Made by a program: the position numbers and the translations under genes. The notes under the pieces were generated by a model. The model had not been told where the DNA came from, ran no database searches, and was given only the letters and a program-made list of their open reading frames with translations. 64,000 nt of DNA from an uncultured Acetatifactor sp. Its GTDB lineage: Bacteria; Bacillota; Clostridia; Lachnospirales; Lachnospiraceae. The stretch lies in contig CAKSAM010000001.1 of assembly GCA_934436245.1 (NCBI GenBank), positions 62,001-126,000 on the forward strand, in the 5' to 3' direction. Below are positions 15,655 to 24,946 of the stretch, piece by piece; within the stretch, counting starts at the first letter, position 1; every line of letters begins with the position of its first letter.

Positions 15655-18600
15655 TTATACTCTCTCCACAGCGATCACTGCGTTCTCGCCGTTGATGTTC
15701 CATTCCTTGGATACGCCATATTCCGCACCACTTGTCAGTTCGTCCGCCAGAACCTTGCCGCTGATGGCTTCTTTGTTCTTCTGTGCGATCTCGGACAGCT
15801 TATCGTTGCCGTTGATGGATACGCGGATGTGGTCGGTCACTTCGAAGCCGCTCTCCTTACGCATGGTCTGGATCTTGCTGATGATCTCGTATACGAAGCC
15901 TTCCTCTACCAGTTCCGGTGTCAGGTTGGTATCCAGGACAACAGTCATTTTATTGTCCTCCTGAGATACATAGCCTTCCTTCTGTGCCATGTCGATCAGC
16001 AGATCGTCCTTGGTCAGTTCCACAGCCACACCGTCTACATCGAACTTTAATGCGCCGTCTGCATTCAGCTCATCCATTGCTGCATTGCCATCCAGTGCTG
16101 CAAGGTGCTTCTGGATGCCGCCCAACTGTTTGCCGTACTTGGGTCCTACGGTACGCAGCTGAGGTTTGAAGGTGTAAGAGGTAAAGTCACGTACGTCATC
16201 GGTAAATACGACTTCCTTGACGTTCAATTCATCCTCGATGATCTCCTGGTAGAACTCACTTAAGGTGAAGTCTGACTTGATATACATTCTGCTGATGGGC
16301 TGACGGTTCTTGATGGCAGCCTCGTTACGGCATGCGCGACCCATAACAACAGCATCCAGTACATCTTCCATATCCTCTTCCAGCTTCTTGTCGATGTGAT
16401 CCTTGTTCACTACCGGGAAGTCACACAGATGGATACTCTCGGGTGCATTTGCATCGTTACTTCTTACCAGGTTCTGGTAAATATCCTCTGTCATGAAGGG
16501 GATCATGGGTGCTGCTGCCTTACAGATGGTCACCAGTGCGGTGTACAGCGTCATGTAGGCATTGATCTTATCCTGCTCCATACCCTTTGCCCAGAAACGC
16601 TCACGGCTGCGTCTTACATACCAGTTACTCATCTCATCGACGAAGTCCTGCAGAGCCTTGGCAGCCTCGGGGATACGGTACTGGTCCAGATTGCTATCTA
16701 CTTCTGCAACGGTAGAGTTCAACTTGGACAGCAGCCACTTATCCATTACGGGCAGTTTGTCGTATTCCAGTGTGTATTTGGAAGCATCAAAATTATCAAT
16801 ATTTGCATACAGTACGAAGAATGCGTAGGTGTTCCACAGGGTACCCATGAATTTACGCTGTCCTTCCTGTACGGCCTTGCCGGAGAATCTCTTCGGCAGC
16901 CAGGGTGCGGAACTGGTGTAGAAATACCAGCGGATGGCATCTGCGCCGTAGGTCTCCAGTGCGTTGAAGGGATCTACCGCATTGCCCTTACTCTTACTCA
17001 TCTTCTGACCGTTCTCATCCTGTACATGGCCCATAACGATAACGTTCTTGTAAGGAGCCTTATTGAAGAGCAGGGTGGATTCTGCCAACAGAGAGTAGAA
17101 CCATCCACGGGTCTGGTCCACTGCCTCAGAGATAAAGTTGGCAGGGAACTGCTGCTCGAACAGATTCTTATTTTCAAACGGATAATGATGCTGTGCAAAA
17201 GGCATTGCTCCGGAGTCGAACCAGCAGTCGATCACCTCGGGAACACGCTTCATCTGCTTGCCGCACTCGGGGCAGGTGATGGTGATCTCGTCGATGTAAG
17301 GACGATGGAACTCTACGGTCTTGGCCTTCTCATTGCCGCTCATCTTGTACAGCTCTTCACGGCTGCCGATGGAATGCTGATGTCCGCATTCGCACTCCCA
17401 GATATTTAACGGAGTACCCCAGTAACGGTTACGGGATACGCCCCAATCCTGAATATTCTCCAGCCAGTTGCCGAAACGTCCCTCACCGATGGAAGCGGGG
17501 ATCCAGTTGATGGTCTTATTATTACGTACCAGATCATCCTTCACAGCAGTCATCTTGATGAACCAGGACTCTCTTGCATAGTAGATCAGCGGAGTGTCAC
17601 ATCTCCAGCAGAAAGGATAATCATGCTCGAACTTCGGTGCATCGAACAGCTTGCCCTCTGCATCCAGATCCTTAAGTACCAAAGGATCTGCGTCTTTTAC
17701 GAATTTTCCTGCATAAGGGGTCTCTGCGGTCAGATCACCCTTGCCGTCTACGAACTGTACGAAGGGCAGCTCGTAGTTACGTCCGATACGACTGTCGTCT
17801 TCACCGAAAGCAGGAGCAATATGAACGATACCGGTACCGTCGGTCATGGTTACATAACCGTCGCAGGTTACGAAATGCGCCTTTTTCTTCTGCTTCTCAG
17901 CGGCATCTCCCGCACATTTGTACAGAGGCTCATACTCCTTGTACTCCAGATCCTTACCAACATAAGTCTCAAGTACTTCGTAAGCTGCCTTGCCTTCTTC
18001 TGCCAGGCGGCCCAGCACCTTGTCTGCCAGTGCCTTTGCAATATAATAGGTATAACCGTCGGCAGCCTTCACCTTCAGGTAAGTCTCCTCCGGGTTCACA
18101 CACAGTGCCACGTTGGAAGGAAGAGTCCAGGGGGTGGTGGTCCATGCCAGGAAATATGCATCCTCGCCCTTTACCTTGAAACGTACGATAGCGGAACGCT
18201 CCTTAACTGCCTTATAGCCCTGTGCCACTTCGTGGCTGGACAGCGGCGTTCCACAGCGAGGGCAGTAGGGAACGATCTTGAAGCCCTTGTACAGAAGTCC
18301 CTTGTCCCAGATGGTCTTCAAAGCCCACCACTCGGACTCGATGAAGTTGTCGTCATAAGTAACATAAGGGTTATCCATATCAGCCCAGAAGCCAACAGTA
18401 CGGGAGAAATCTTCCCACATTCCCTTGTATTTCCAGACGCTCTCTTTACATTTGTCGATGAAAGGTGCCAGTCCGTATTCCTCGATCTGCTCCTTGCCAT
18501 CCAGGCCCAGCAGCTTCTCAACTTCCAGCTCTACGGGAAGTCCGTGGGTATCCCAACCTGCCTTACGGGGAACCATATATCCCTTCATGGTACGGTATCT

Positions 18601-18807
18601 GGGGATCATATCCTTGATGGTACGGGTCTCTACATGACCGATGTGAGGCTTACCGTTGGCGGTAGGCGGTCCGTCGTAGAAGGTATAGGTCTCGCCTTCC
18701 TTACGATGCTCCATACTTTTTTTGAAAATGTTGTTGTCTTCCCAGAATTTCTCGACAGCTTTCTCACGGTCTACGAAATTCAGGCTTGTGGGTACCTGCT
18801 TGTACAT
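15655..18807 (-). CDS. ileS: Isoleucyl-tRNA synthetase
   Basis: A 1050-aa class I aminoacyl-tRNA synthetase charging tRNA-Ile. The HIGH motif is in 'NGKPHIGHVETR' (residues 54-57) and KMSKS in 'GQKMSKSKGNAVDPF'. The editing domain carries 'GTGIVHIAPAFGEDD'. The C-terminal anticodon-binding and extension domains are of the longer eukaryote-like IleRS type seen in many Clostridia. The start follows AGGAAG. A T-box leader upstream senses uncharged tRNA-Ile. A strong terminator follows. Confidence 0.97.
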   Translation of the reverse strand: MYKQVPTSLNFVDREKAVEKFWEDNNIFKKSMEHRKEGETYTFYDGPPTANGKPHIGHVETRTIKDMIPRYRTMKGYMVPRKAGWDTHGLPVELEVEKLLGLDGKEQIEEYGLAPFIDKCKESVWKYKGMWEDFSRTVGFWADMDNPYVTYDDNFIESEWWALKTIWDKGLLYKGFKIVPYCPRCGTPLSSHEVAQGYKAVKERSAIVRFKVKGEDAYFLAWTTTPWTLPSNVALCVNPEETYLKVKAADGYTYYIAKALADKVLGRLAEEGKAAYEVLETYVGKDLEYKEYEPLYKCAGDAAEKQKKKAHFVTCDGYVTMTDGTGIVHIAPAFGEDDSRIGRNYELPFVQFVDGKGDLTAETPYAGKFVKDADPLVLKDLDAEGKLFDAPKFEHDYPFCWRCDTPLIYYARESWFIKMTAVKDDLVRNNKTINWIPASIGEGRFGNWLENIQDWGVSRNRYWGTPLNIWECECGHQHSIGSREELYKMSGNEKAKTVEFHRPYIDEITITCPECGKQMKRVPEVIDCWFDSGAMPFAQHHYPFENKNLFEQQFPANFISEAVDQTRGWFYSLLAESTLLFNKAPYKNVIVMGHVQDENGQKMSKSKGNAVDPFNALETYGADAIRWYFYTSSAPWLPKRFSGKAVQEGQRKFMGTLWNTYAFFVLYANIDNFDASKYTLEYDKLPVMDKWLLSKLNSTVAEVDSNLDQYRIPEAAKALQDFVDEMSNWYVRRSRERFWAKGMEQDKINAYMTLYTALVTICKAAAPMIPFMTEDIYQNLVRSNDANAPESIHLCDFPVVNKDHIDKKLEEDMEDVLDAVVMGRACRNEAAIKNRQPISRMYIKSDFTLSEFYQEIIEDELNVKEVVFTDDVRDFTSYTFKPQLRTVGPKYGKQLGGIQKHLAALDGNAAMDELNADGALKFDVDGVAVELTKDDLLIDMAQKEGYVSQEDNKMTVVLDTNLTPELVEEGFVYEIISKIQTMRKESGFEVTDHIRVSINGNDKLSEIAQKNKEAISGKVLADELTSGAEYGVSKEWNINGENAVIAVERV

Positions 18808-18840
18808 AGTGCGCTTCCTTTCTTTTCTTATTACAGCATC

Positions 18841-18897
18841 ATACTATTCAGCGCCTCATTCACAAAATCGCAGTTTCGATGCCTTCCTGAATAGTAT
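18841..18897 (-). other. Long-loop hairpin between the T-box terminator and ileS
   Basis: ATACTATTCAG (18841-18851) and CTGAATAGTAT (18887-18897) are perfect 11-base complements separated by 35 bases. The structure lies in readthrough transcripts only, starting immediately after the T-box terminator U-tract and ending about 30 bases before the ileS start. It may be a further regulatory or processing element. Confidence 0.5.
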
Positions 18898-18898
18898 C

Positions 18899-19174
18899 AA
18901 AAAAAGCTCCGTCCCGTAACAGGACGAAGCTCATGCATTCGTTAACCACCTCTTACAACATACTTCCCATACGATTCCACATGTGTAATCTCACAGGAGT
19001 GATATGCTTCCCGGTAACGGTGGGATTCCGTTCAGAACTACTGACCTAAGCTTTTGTTCTGACAGCTCAGAAGTGATTTTCACGATTCCCTTACTCGCAC
19101 CGGTCTCTCACCATCACCGGCTCGCTTTGCCTTTCTGCGGAAAAGTTACTCTCTTCGTCAATGCATTTTGATAT
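18899..19174 (-). ncRNA. T-box leader (Ile) of ileS
   Basis: Read leftward from about 19174, the leader has the stem I features AGTAA and GATGGTGAGAGACCGG. The specifier region reads 'GAAAATCACTTCTGAGC' with AUC, an Ile codon, in the expected place. Further on is GAGGTGGTTAACG, where UGGU can pair with the ACCA end of tRNA-Ile. A terminator hairpin follows: AGCTTCGTCCTG/ GGGACGGAGCT with seven Ts (18931-18899). Uncharged tRNA-Ile should stabilise the antiterminator and allow ileS transcription. The T-box core differs from the usual GGGTGGNACCGCG. Confidence 0.85.
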
Positions 19175-19180
19175 ACTGCT

Positions 19181-19210
19181 ATTATATATCTCATTTTTTC
19201 CAATTGTCAA
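19181..19210 (-). promoter_or_regulatory. Promoter of the T-box-ileS transcript
   Basis: On the minus strand a consensus TTGACA (19210-19205), an 18-bp spacer and TATAAT (19186-19181). Start is expected near 19174, just before the T-box stem I. Confidence 0.85.
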
Positions 19211-19229
19211 GACAGTTGTTGTGATTCCA

Positions 19230-19769
19230 TCACAAAGCTCTTCCGCACTGAATACAGAAGCTGGCGCCGGGTTCTACGGGTGCTCCGCAGTCCGGACACC
19301 TGGAATCTGCCACTGCGATTCCCGGTGCTTCCATTTGTTCCAGCCTGGTGCCACATCTGGTGCAGAACAGCACTCCGGGTTCTACGGGTGCCTTACAGTT
19401 GGGACATAATGGCGCATCTGTAAGTACCTCCGGTGCGATCATCTCAAGTCTTCCACCGCACTGATTGCAGAAGGCACTATCGATTGCCAGTATATTTCCA
19501 CAGTTCTCACATTGTTTCAGTCCCTGTACGGCAAGTCTCCGCTTAACCAGAAGTTCCCTTCTCGCTGCGATTTTGTTCAGTCCTGCAATATCCTCTTCGT
19601 AAGGCGTGCCTGCTGCTTTTTCTGCGGTCGTTTCTTCCGCATAACGTTTTCCTATCCTTGCAAACAGCTCCTGCTGATGCTGCTCCAGTTCCGCCAGTTC
19701 TCTGTCACAGGCTGCCACCTCCGGCTGCTGTCTCTGTTCTGTTTCTTTTTTACCATCAAAAAATCCCAT
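19230..19769 (-). CDS. Triple zinc-ribbon protein with N-terminal coiled coil
   Basis: A 179-aa protein from ATG 19769, which follows AAGGAGG by seven bases; a longer open frame to 19850 overlaps the upstream gene and lacks a ribosome site. Residues about 12-80 are charged and helical, likely coiled coil. Three zinc ribbons follow, each CxxC-x11-CxxC: 'CENCGNILAIDSAFCNQCG', 'CPNCKAPVEPGVLFCTRCG' and 'CPDCGAPVEPGASFCIQCG'. No membrane segment is seen. It is the last gene of an operon whose four products all have zinc ribbons. Function unknown. Confidence 0.85.
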   Translation of the reverse strand: MGFFDGKKETEQRQQPEVAACDRELAELEQHQQELFARIGKRYAEETTAEKAAGTPYEEDIAGLNKIAARRELLVKRRLAVQGLKQCENCGNILAIDSAFCNQCGGRLEMIAPEVLTDAPLCPNCKAPVEPGVLFCTRCGTRLEQMEAPGIAVADSRCPDCGAPVEPGASFCIQCGRAL

Positions 19770-19812
19770 GATATGATCCTCCTTCGTTACGATCTGTTTC
19801 GATATCCTCAAT

Positions 19813-20610
19813 TCATTGTTGCTTTCCACATCTGGGACAGAATTTTGCAATATCGCTCATCTGTGTCCCACATTGTCCGCAATAACGTACCTTGGGCAGT
19901 TCCTGTCCGGGCTGCACAGCCGGTGCCGGCATCACGGGCACTTCTGCCACAATCGGCTGTATTGGCACGGCTGCCTGCTGCATTGGCACGACTGCCTGCT
20001 GCATTGCCGGCATAGCGACTGTTTTCTTTTTCTTCCATTCTGAATATTGATAGACAATACCACCTATTGCCAGTACAATTCCAAAAATAATTGCTATTTG
20101 AGGTGCCACACCTCTGAATAAAGCCAGGATACCGAACCCTGCGATTGCTCCACCTGCCAGCGCTGTTATGACAGTGATCATGATTCTTGTAAAAATAAGG
20201 CCTATCAGACCAATGATCACACCAACAACCAATGCTATTATGAATACTGTCGTAATGTCCTGTTTTAAACCACTTGCAATTTCACCTGAAAAATAATAAT
20301 CACGAGCCATTTCCAGTATACTTCTCCAATTCAGATATCCCATAATTTTCTGAACCAGAAGTGGAAAAAATACTACTCCAAAACCGGAAGCAAAACACTG
20401 TAAAAAAACGCCAAGACGCAGTAATACAACTCCCATTATTCCAACAACTATCCCGAACAACAGAGATAACAGTATGCTGTTTCCAAGAATTCCGCCAATG
20501 ATTATTCCTGTAATAAGTCCCTGAAAAAACACAAATATACGATATATCTGATATCCAAAAAAGGCTGCACAGGCACCAAATGCTATCAGTATAAGACCAA
20601 CCACAATCAT
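19813..20610 (-). CDS. DUF4203/TMEM198-like membrane protein with C-terminal zinc ribbon
   Basis: A 265-aa protein. The first 190 residues are about six or seven Gly/Ile-rich hydrophobic helices, e.g. 'FQGLITGIIIGGILGNSILL' and 'IALVVGVIIGLIGLIFTRI', resembling the DUF4203 (TMEM198) fold. A Pro/Gln/Val linker leads to a cytosolic zinc ribbon 'CGQCGTQMSDIAKFCPRCG' at the C-terminus. It is third in the zinc-ribbon operon. The family assignment rests on pattern only; transport or scaffold functions are both possible. Confidence 0.75.
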   Translation of the reverse strand: MIVVGLILIAFGACAAFFGYQIYRIFVFFQGLITGIIIGGILGNSILLSLLFGIVVGIMGVVLLRLGVFLQCFASGFGVVFFPLLVQKIMGYLNWRSILEMARDYYFSGEIASGLKQDITTVFIIALVVGVIIGLIGLIFTRIMITVITALAGGAIAGFGILALFRGVAPQIAIIFGIVLAIGGIVYQYSEWKKKKTVAMPAMQQAVVPMQQAAVPIQPIVAEVPVMPAPAVQPGQELPKVRYCGQCGTQMSDIAKFCPRCGKQQ

Positions 20611-20647
20611 TTCATTGCCTCCTCCGTTTTTCCCTTTTCAGATATTT

Positions 20648-21262
20648 TTAATTCTTTTGTTTTGCTCCGCATTTGGGACAAAATACCATAGCTTCCGTTA
20701 TTTTTGTGCCGCAATTAGCACAAAAATGTGACTGGACGGGCTGCCTGGGCTGAATAGGTACAGCTGCGCCTGTCTGCTGCGGTGCAGCTACGACATTATT
20801 GTTTTGCATGCGATTCTGCATCCCTGCGTTTATGCTTCTGCGGATCTGAATATTTTGCGCTTCCTGCTGTGTAATTACTTTTGCCCCAATGGGCCAAAGT
20901 AAAAATTTACAGCTCTTTGCAAGCACAACAGCCGCCGGAATGCCAATGATCGTAATAGCTGAGGCAATCATTTCTATAATACTTGCCAGGAAGAAGCAGA
21001 TACCAAAGGGCAGCCAGAGGATATTGGCTATCACACCGCCCACTCTTCTGATTGCTGAAACATTTTCGACACCTTTAATATCCGTTTCCTTGACAATAAC
21101 CTTTCCAAAAGGAAGTGCCATCAGCTTTGCATACTGAAACATTGATTTGCCGATTGGAATTCCAATGATCGTAATGCAACATACGATTCCGGCTAACGCA
21201 TAGATCAGAAAATTCCACCAGCCAAAAACTACAAACCAGATAATATTACCCAACAATGCCAT
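20648..21262 (-). CDS. YccF-domain membrane protein with C-terminal zinc ribbon
   Basis: A 204-aa protein with two YccF-type hydrophobic units. The first has 'IIWFVVFGWWNFLIYALAGI' followed by 'CCITIIGIPIGKSMFQYAKL'; the second has 'NILWLPFGICFFLASIIEMI' followed by 'ASAITIIGIPAAVVLAKSCK'. A polar linker and the zinc ribbon 'CANCGTKITEAMVFCPKCG' end the protein. E. coli YccF is an inner-membrane protein without firm function. Second gene of the zinc-ribbon operon. Confidence 0.88.
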   Translation of the reverse strand: MALLGNIIWFVVFGWWNFLIYALAGIVCCITIIGIPIGKSMFQYAKLMALPFGKVIVKETDIKGVENVSAIRRVGGVIANILWLPFGICFFLASIIEMIASAITIIGIPAAVVLAKSCKFLLWPIGAKVITQQEAQNIQIRRSINAGMQNRMQNNNVVAAPQQTGAAVPIQPRQPVQSHFCANCGTKITEAMVFCPKCGAKQKN

Positions 21263-21291
21263 TTTTTATCCTCTGTCTTCTTTTCTAAATT

Positions 21292-23433
21292 TTATTGCGT
21301 ACCGGCCAGGATATTTTTCCATGCTGCTGATATTACCGGCTGGAAACGAGTCTCGTTTTCTTCTCCATAATGCTGGCATACCAGACTCCTTGCCTGTTCA
21401 TAGCTGATTCCAGGGTTACTGCAATATACATCATAGGTCGTCGTATAGACAATCTCATAGCGGTAATTATAAAGTGCACTGAAATTCTGCCACAAAATCG
21501 GATTGCTTCGCAGAATTCCGGATACCGTATCTCCATCGAGCGTTCCGTTTTCTGTAATAACTCCGAGATTTATCATCTTTGCCAGCTGCTTTTGTCCGTT
21601 CTCACCATCACCAAAAGCATATCCGTTCTTGGCATAATAAATGTTGATGACTGTCTGTACTGCTTCCAGGTCATCTCCCAGCTTGGAGAGATCATCAGAG
21701 GAGAGATATTTTGCATCTGTATAGAAGGATGCCGGATCTCCCGCACTGAAGCCTGCAGAGGCGTATGCAGTCTGCAATGCTTCCGCATTCAGTTCCTCTT
21801 CAAACCGGATTCCCAGATTCTGACTTTCATCCGCATACAGTACATAAATGTCACGATTGATGTTATTAGGAACAGCTGTCTTATAGGTAAGCTGATACAT
21901 TCTTCCCTGTGCCTCATAAATATCCATATATACATTTCTCAGATCATACACAGACCTGTTAGCATAAAAGGCACCTCCGGTAGCCTCTGCAATATTTCGC
22001 AGCTCGCTCTCCTGTACACTGCTTCCAATACCGATAATGTATACCGGCACCTGATAATAGGTTGCTACATCAATGACATCCTGTGCATCATAGTCGTACC
22101 CTGCACCGTAAGGCTCATTCATACCATCCGTAAATGCAACCACACACCTTGCGCCCTGCGCAGAGGCTGTGTAGATTACAGAAGAGTATAAAGACTGGTA
22201 TAAGCTTGTCAGTCCATAGCACTCCAGATTCCATACAGCATTGGTCACTGCATTTTTGTCGGTGGTGAAATCCTGGTATCTTTCATAAATTGTACCGATC
22301 GTAGACAATCCCAACATCGTATCTGCATGCGTCTGATTCACAAACGTGTCAATGGAATTCTGCATTTCGTAAAAATTGTAACTCATACTGGAAGATACAT
22401 CCGCCACAATATCCATAGATAATGTTCCGGCAATCTGGGAGATATTCTGTGCCATGCATTCCTGCCAGATGCCATTATTTTTCTCATAAATTTCAAAATC
22501 TTCCAGCTTGAAATTATAAGTATCATAATTATAAGTATTCAGATACAATTTTACTTCCGTGGGAGAAGATACATCTGCCTGTACAAAATTACCGATCTGT
22601 TCACTGGTTTGTGCTACTGCAGTGAACTTTTCTGCCCAGTTATTCAACTGCGTAAAATCATCCTGCAGTTTCACATAGTCCTTGGTATCCTTATCACTTT
22701 CGATGGTTGCAGTAAGATCTCCGATCATATACTGTTCAAAGGGCTGTACAGAATATCCGCTGAAAGAACTCTTGATATTCTGCGTCTTTTCTATATACTC
22801 TTTTGCTTTTTGCTCATTTCCGCTGACAATATTGTCGCAGATCTCCTGCAGTTTCTTCGCATTGCTTTTACAGGATTTCTCATCAAATTCCTGAAGAGCA
22901 TTTTCCAGTTCCGCCTTCACAGTCTCATAATCCGTGCCATAATCATCCATGACATAGACCGCATCTTCCTCCACAGTCCGGACAATGTCCTCATAGTCCT
23001 GCCGGTACTCGGCTACTGCGTCATTCATTTCTTCTATTTCCTGCGACAGATCAGACATCTGTTGTGCCAGATCCTTATATTTCCAGAAATTCAGATGGGA
23101 TGCTGCTTTCTGGGAAGTCTCCAGCAGTTCCGTGTAATCCGTTTCAAATTTTCCAAGACCTGCGCAATTCTGTACATCCTGCTCATATTGTGCGATCTCA
23201 CTTTTGAACTCTTTGGTGCGGAGTGCACTGTAAATTCCAAATCCCATCACCCCGGCAATCAGTACCACCAAAACTCCAAGTACAACAGGAAGTACAATAC
23301 TTTTTTTCTCTTTCGGCTCTTTCGGCGTTTTCAGCTGTGCTTCTGCTGTTTCTTCCCTCTCTGCTTTTTCACCGCATTTCGGGCAAAACATCTCATTTTC
23401 CGCCATTTCATTACCACAATTCTTGCAAAACAT
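21292..23433 (-). CDS. Zinc-ribbon, membrane-anchored von Willebrand factor A protein
   Basis: A 713-aa protein. Residues 3-21 are a zinc ribbon 'CKNCGNEMAENEMFCPKCG', cytosolic. A transmembrane helix lies near 45-68. Residues 70-280 are mostly helical and acidic. A VWA domain begins near 338 with the MIDAS motif 'DIVADVSSSMS' (Asp345, Ser347, Ser349), and 'VVAFTDGMNEP' supplies a later Asp. The C-terminal 180 residues are unassigned. Topology puts the ribbon inside and the metal-dependent adhesion domain outside. It leads the zinc-ribbon operon, with a consensus-like promoter and GGGAGGAAG ribosome site. Confidence 0.88.
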   Translation of the reverse strand: MFCKNCGNEMAENEMFCPKCGEKAEREETAEAQLKTPKEPKEKKSIVLPVVLGVLVVLIAGVMGFGIYSALRTKEFKSEIAQYEQDVQNCAGLGKFETDYTELLETSQKAASHLNFWKYKDLAQQMSDLSQEIEEMNDAVAEYRQDYEDIVRTVEEDAVYVMDDYGTDYETVKAELENALQEFDEKSCKSNAKKLQEICDNIVSGNEQKAKEYIEKTQNIKSSFSGYSVQPFEQYMIGDLTATIESDKDTKDYVKLQDDFTQLNNWAEKFTAVAQTSEQIGNFVQADVSSPTEVKLYLNTYNYDTYNFKLEDFEIYEKNNGIWQECMAQNISQIAGTLSMDIVADVSSSMSYNFYEMQNSIDTFVNQTHADTMLGLSTIGTIYERYQDFTTDKNAVTNAVWNLECYGLTSLYQSLYSSVIYTASAQGARCVVAFTDGMNEPYGAGYDYDAQDVIDVATYYQVPVYIIGIGSSVQESELRNIAEATGGAFYANRSVYDLRNVYMDIYEAQGRMYQLTYKTAVPNNINRDIYVLYADESQNLGIRFEEELNAEALQTAYASAGFSAGDPASFYTDAKYLSSDDLSKLGDDLEAVQTVINIYYAKNGYAFGDGENGQKQLAKMINLGVITENGTLDGDTVSGILRSNPILWQNFSALYNYRYEIVYTTTYDVYCSNPGISYEQARSLVCQHYGEENETRFQPVISAAWKNILAGTQ

Positions 23434-23488
23434 TTCTTCCTCCCTCGTACTTCGACAAATCTTTTGAAGTTATCTTTATTTTGCTAGT

Positions 23489-23517
23489 ATTTTATCACCC
23501 ACTCTATTGTTCGTCAA
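23489..23517 (-). promoter_or_regulatory. Promoter of the zinc-ribbon operon
   Basis: On the minus strand TTGACG (23517-23512), a 17-bp spacer and TAAAAT (23494-23489), about 56 bases upstream of the VWA gene start. Confidence 0.7.
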
Positions 23518-23561
23518 TGTACACAATTCAGTTTTATTCTATTCTCAGCATTGCATCTTTC

Positions 23562-23590
23562 TTGCTTTTCTGTTCTCCTTTGATTATAAT
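23562..23590 (+). promoter_or_regulatory. Promoter of the diguanylate cyclase gene
   Basis: TTGCTT (23562-23567), a 17-bp spacer and TATAAT (23585-23590), about 52 bases before ATG 23642. This placement also argues against the longer in-frame start at 23507. Confidence 0.65.
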
Positions 23591-23641
23591 ATTCCTAGAA
23601 TATTGTATCCTGTGCCGGTAATTTCGAAAGGGAGAAAGTCT

Positions 23642-24928
23642 ATGGAGCGTTCTCGGAAAGCAATTGGTGGTAAAATATCATATACCCTGCAGGCCATTGG
23701 TCTGATTCCCCTGTTGGTTTTGGGAATTCTGATGCTTTTTTTCACTTCGCAATGGTTCACAAAAATCATGTATCAGGAAGTGGAAACAGAGCTGCAGGAT
23801 GCCGCAAAAAGTGCCACAACTCTTTTGAACGCAGCCTACCCCGGTGATTATCATCTGGAGGGAACCGTTGCCTATCAATTGTATAAAGGTGATTATGACA
23901 TTACCCGTGAGTATTCTCTGTTTGACCAGTTCAAAGAAGATACCGGACTGGATATTACCCTGTTCTACCAGGATACCCGTATTCTGACAACTCTGTATAA
24001 TAACCAGGCGGAACGCATCATTGGTTCCGGGGCTCCGGACGTAGTCATCCAGGATGTTCTGAATACCGGCGAGGCTCATTTTTACACCCATACACTGATC
24101 AACGGAAAAGCTTATTTTTCTTATTACATTCCTGTCCGCAATGAGGACGGCAGTATCGTGGGAATGCTGTTTATCGGTAAACCCAGTGAAACAGTATCTC
24201 TATCCATTCAGCGCTACGTATATCCACTCACCTGGCTGATCATAGGATTTGTTGCCGTTGTGGCTGTCTGTATCTTTTTCTACACGAAGGGATTCGTGGC
24301 GATATTGATGAATATCCATGGATTTCTGTCAGAAGTAGCCGCCGGGAATCTGAATGCCACCCTGGATCATTCCGTAACAAAGCGCAGTGACGAATTGGGA
24401 GATATCGGGCGCTGTGCCTTATCCATGCAACGTTCCCTGCGGACCATGATCGAACAGGATGCCCTGACCGAGCTGTACAACCGCCGCTGTGGGGACAAAA
24501 AGCTGCGCCAGATCTTCGAGGAATCCAGATCCTCCGGTCAATCTTTTGCAATGGCCATTGGAGATATCGACTTTTTCAAAAAGGTTAACGATACCTATGG
24601 GCATGAATGCGGAGATGCCGTACTGAAAAACGTCTCTGCCCTGCTGAAGCAGCATATGTGGCACCGTGGCTTTGCCGCACGCTGGGGCGGTGAGGAATTT
24701 CTACTGGTATTTGAAAATGTAGATCTTATAGAAGCACGGAAACAGCTGGAGCTTCTCATGGACAAAATCCACGAACTGGATACACTCTATGAAGAGCAAC
24801 ACGTAAAAGTAAATATGACCTTCGGACTGGTCTGCAGGTCCGACAAAGATATTCATGCATTATTAAAAGAAGCTGATGAGAAATTATATATCGGTAAGAC
24901 AAACGGTCGTAACCAGGTGGTATCTTAA
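23642..24928 (+). CDS. Membrane diguanylate cyclase with Cache sensor (Cache-HAMP-GGDEF)
   Basis: A 428-aa protein from ATG 23642, preceded by GGGAGAAAG. Transmembrane helices near residues 17-39 and 194-215 flank an extracellular single-Cache-like domain with 'AHFYTHTLINGKAYFSYYIP'. A HAMP-like segment (216-268) leads to a GGDEF domain: 'DALTELYNRR', 'AIGDIDFFKKVNDTYGHECG', and the active-site motif Gly-Gly-Glu-Glu-Phe at 349-353. It should make c-di-GMP from GTP in response to an external ligand. No RxxD inhibitory site is visible before the active site. Its 3' end forms a palindrome with the intergenic sequence before spoVT. Confidence 0.93.
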   Translation: MERSRKAIGGKISYTLQAIGLIPLLVLGILMLFFTSQWFTKIMYQEVETELQDAAKSATTLLNAAYPGDYHLEGTVAYQLYKGDYDITREYSLFDQFKEDTGLDITLFYQDTRILTTLYNNQAERIIGSGAPDVVIQDVLNTGEAHFYTHTLINGKAYFSYYIPVRNEDGSIVGMLFIGKPSETVSLSIQRYVYPLTWLIIGFVAVVAVCIFFYTKGFVAILMNIHGFLSEVAAGNLNATLDHSVTKRSDELGDIGRCALSMQRSLRTMIEQDALTELYNRRCGDKKLRQIFEESRSSGQSFAMAIGDIDFFKKVNDTYGHECGDAVLKNVSALLKQHMWHRGFAARWGGEEFLLVFENVDLIEARKQLELLMDKIHELDTLYEEQHVKVNMTFGLVCRSDKDIHALLKEADEKLYIGKTNGRNQVVS

Positions 24929-24942
24929 CCCGGTTACGACCG
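24904..24942. terminator. Bidirectional hairpin between the diguanylate cyclase and spoVT
   Basis: CGGTCGTAACC (24904-24914) and GGTTACGACCG (24932-24942) form a perfect 11-bp stem. The left arm is inside the last codons of the cyclase gene and the right arm just beyond the spoVT stop. The following T content is modest, so termination is likely but not certain. Confidence 0.55.
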
Positions 24943-24946
24943 TCTC

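Noticed and set aside
17200..17240. tRNA-like TTCGAACC/AGTCGAACC segment
   Set aside because: It is inside ileS coding sequence with no cloverleaf; no tRNA gene was found in the window.
16396..18894. Long plus-strand open frames (337 and 423 codons) opposite ileS
   Set aside because: Both are shadows of ileS; one even crosses the T-box terminator side. The products are Leu/Cys-rich without any family pattern.
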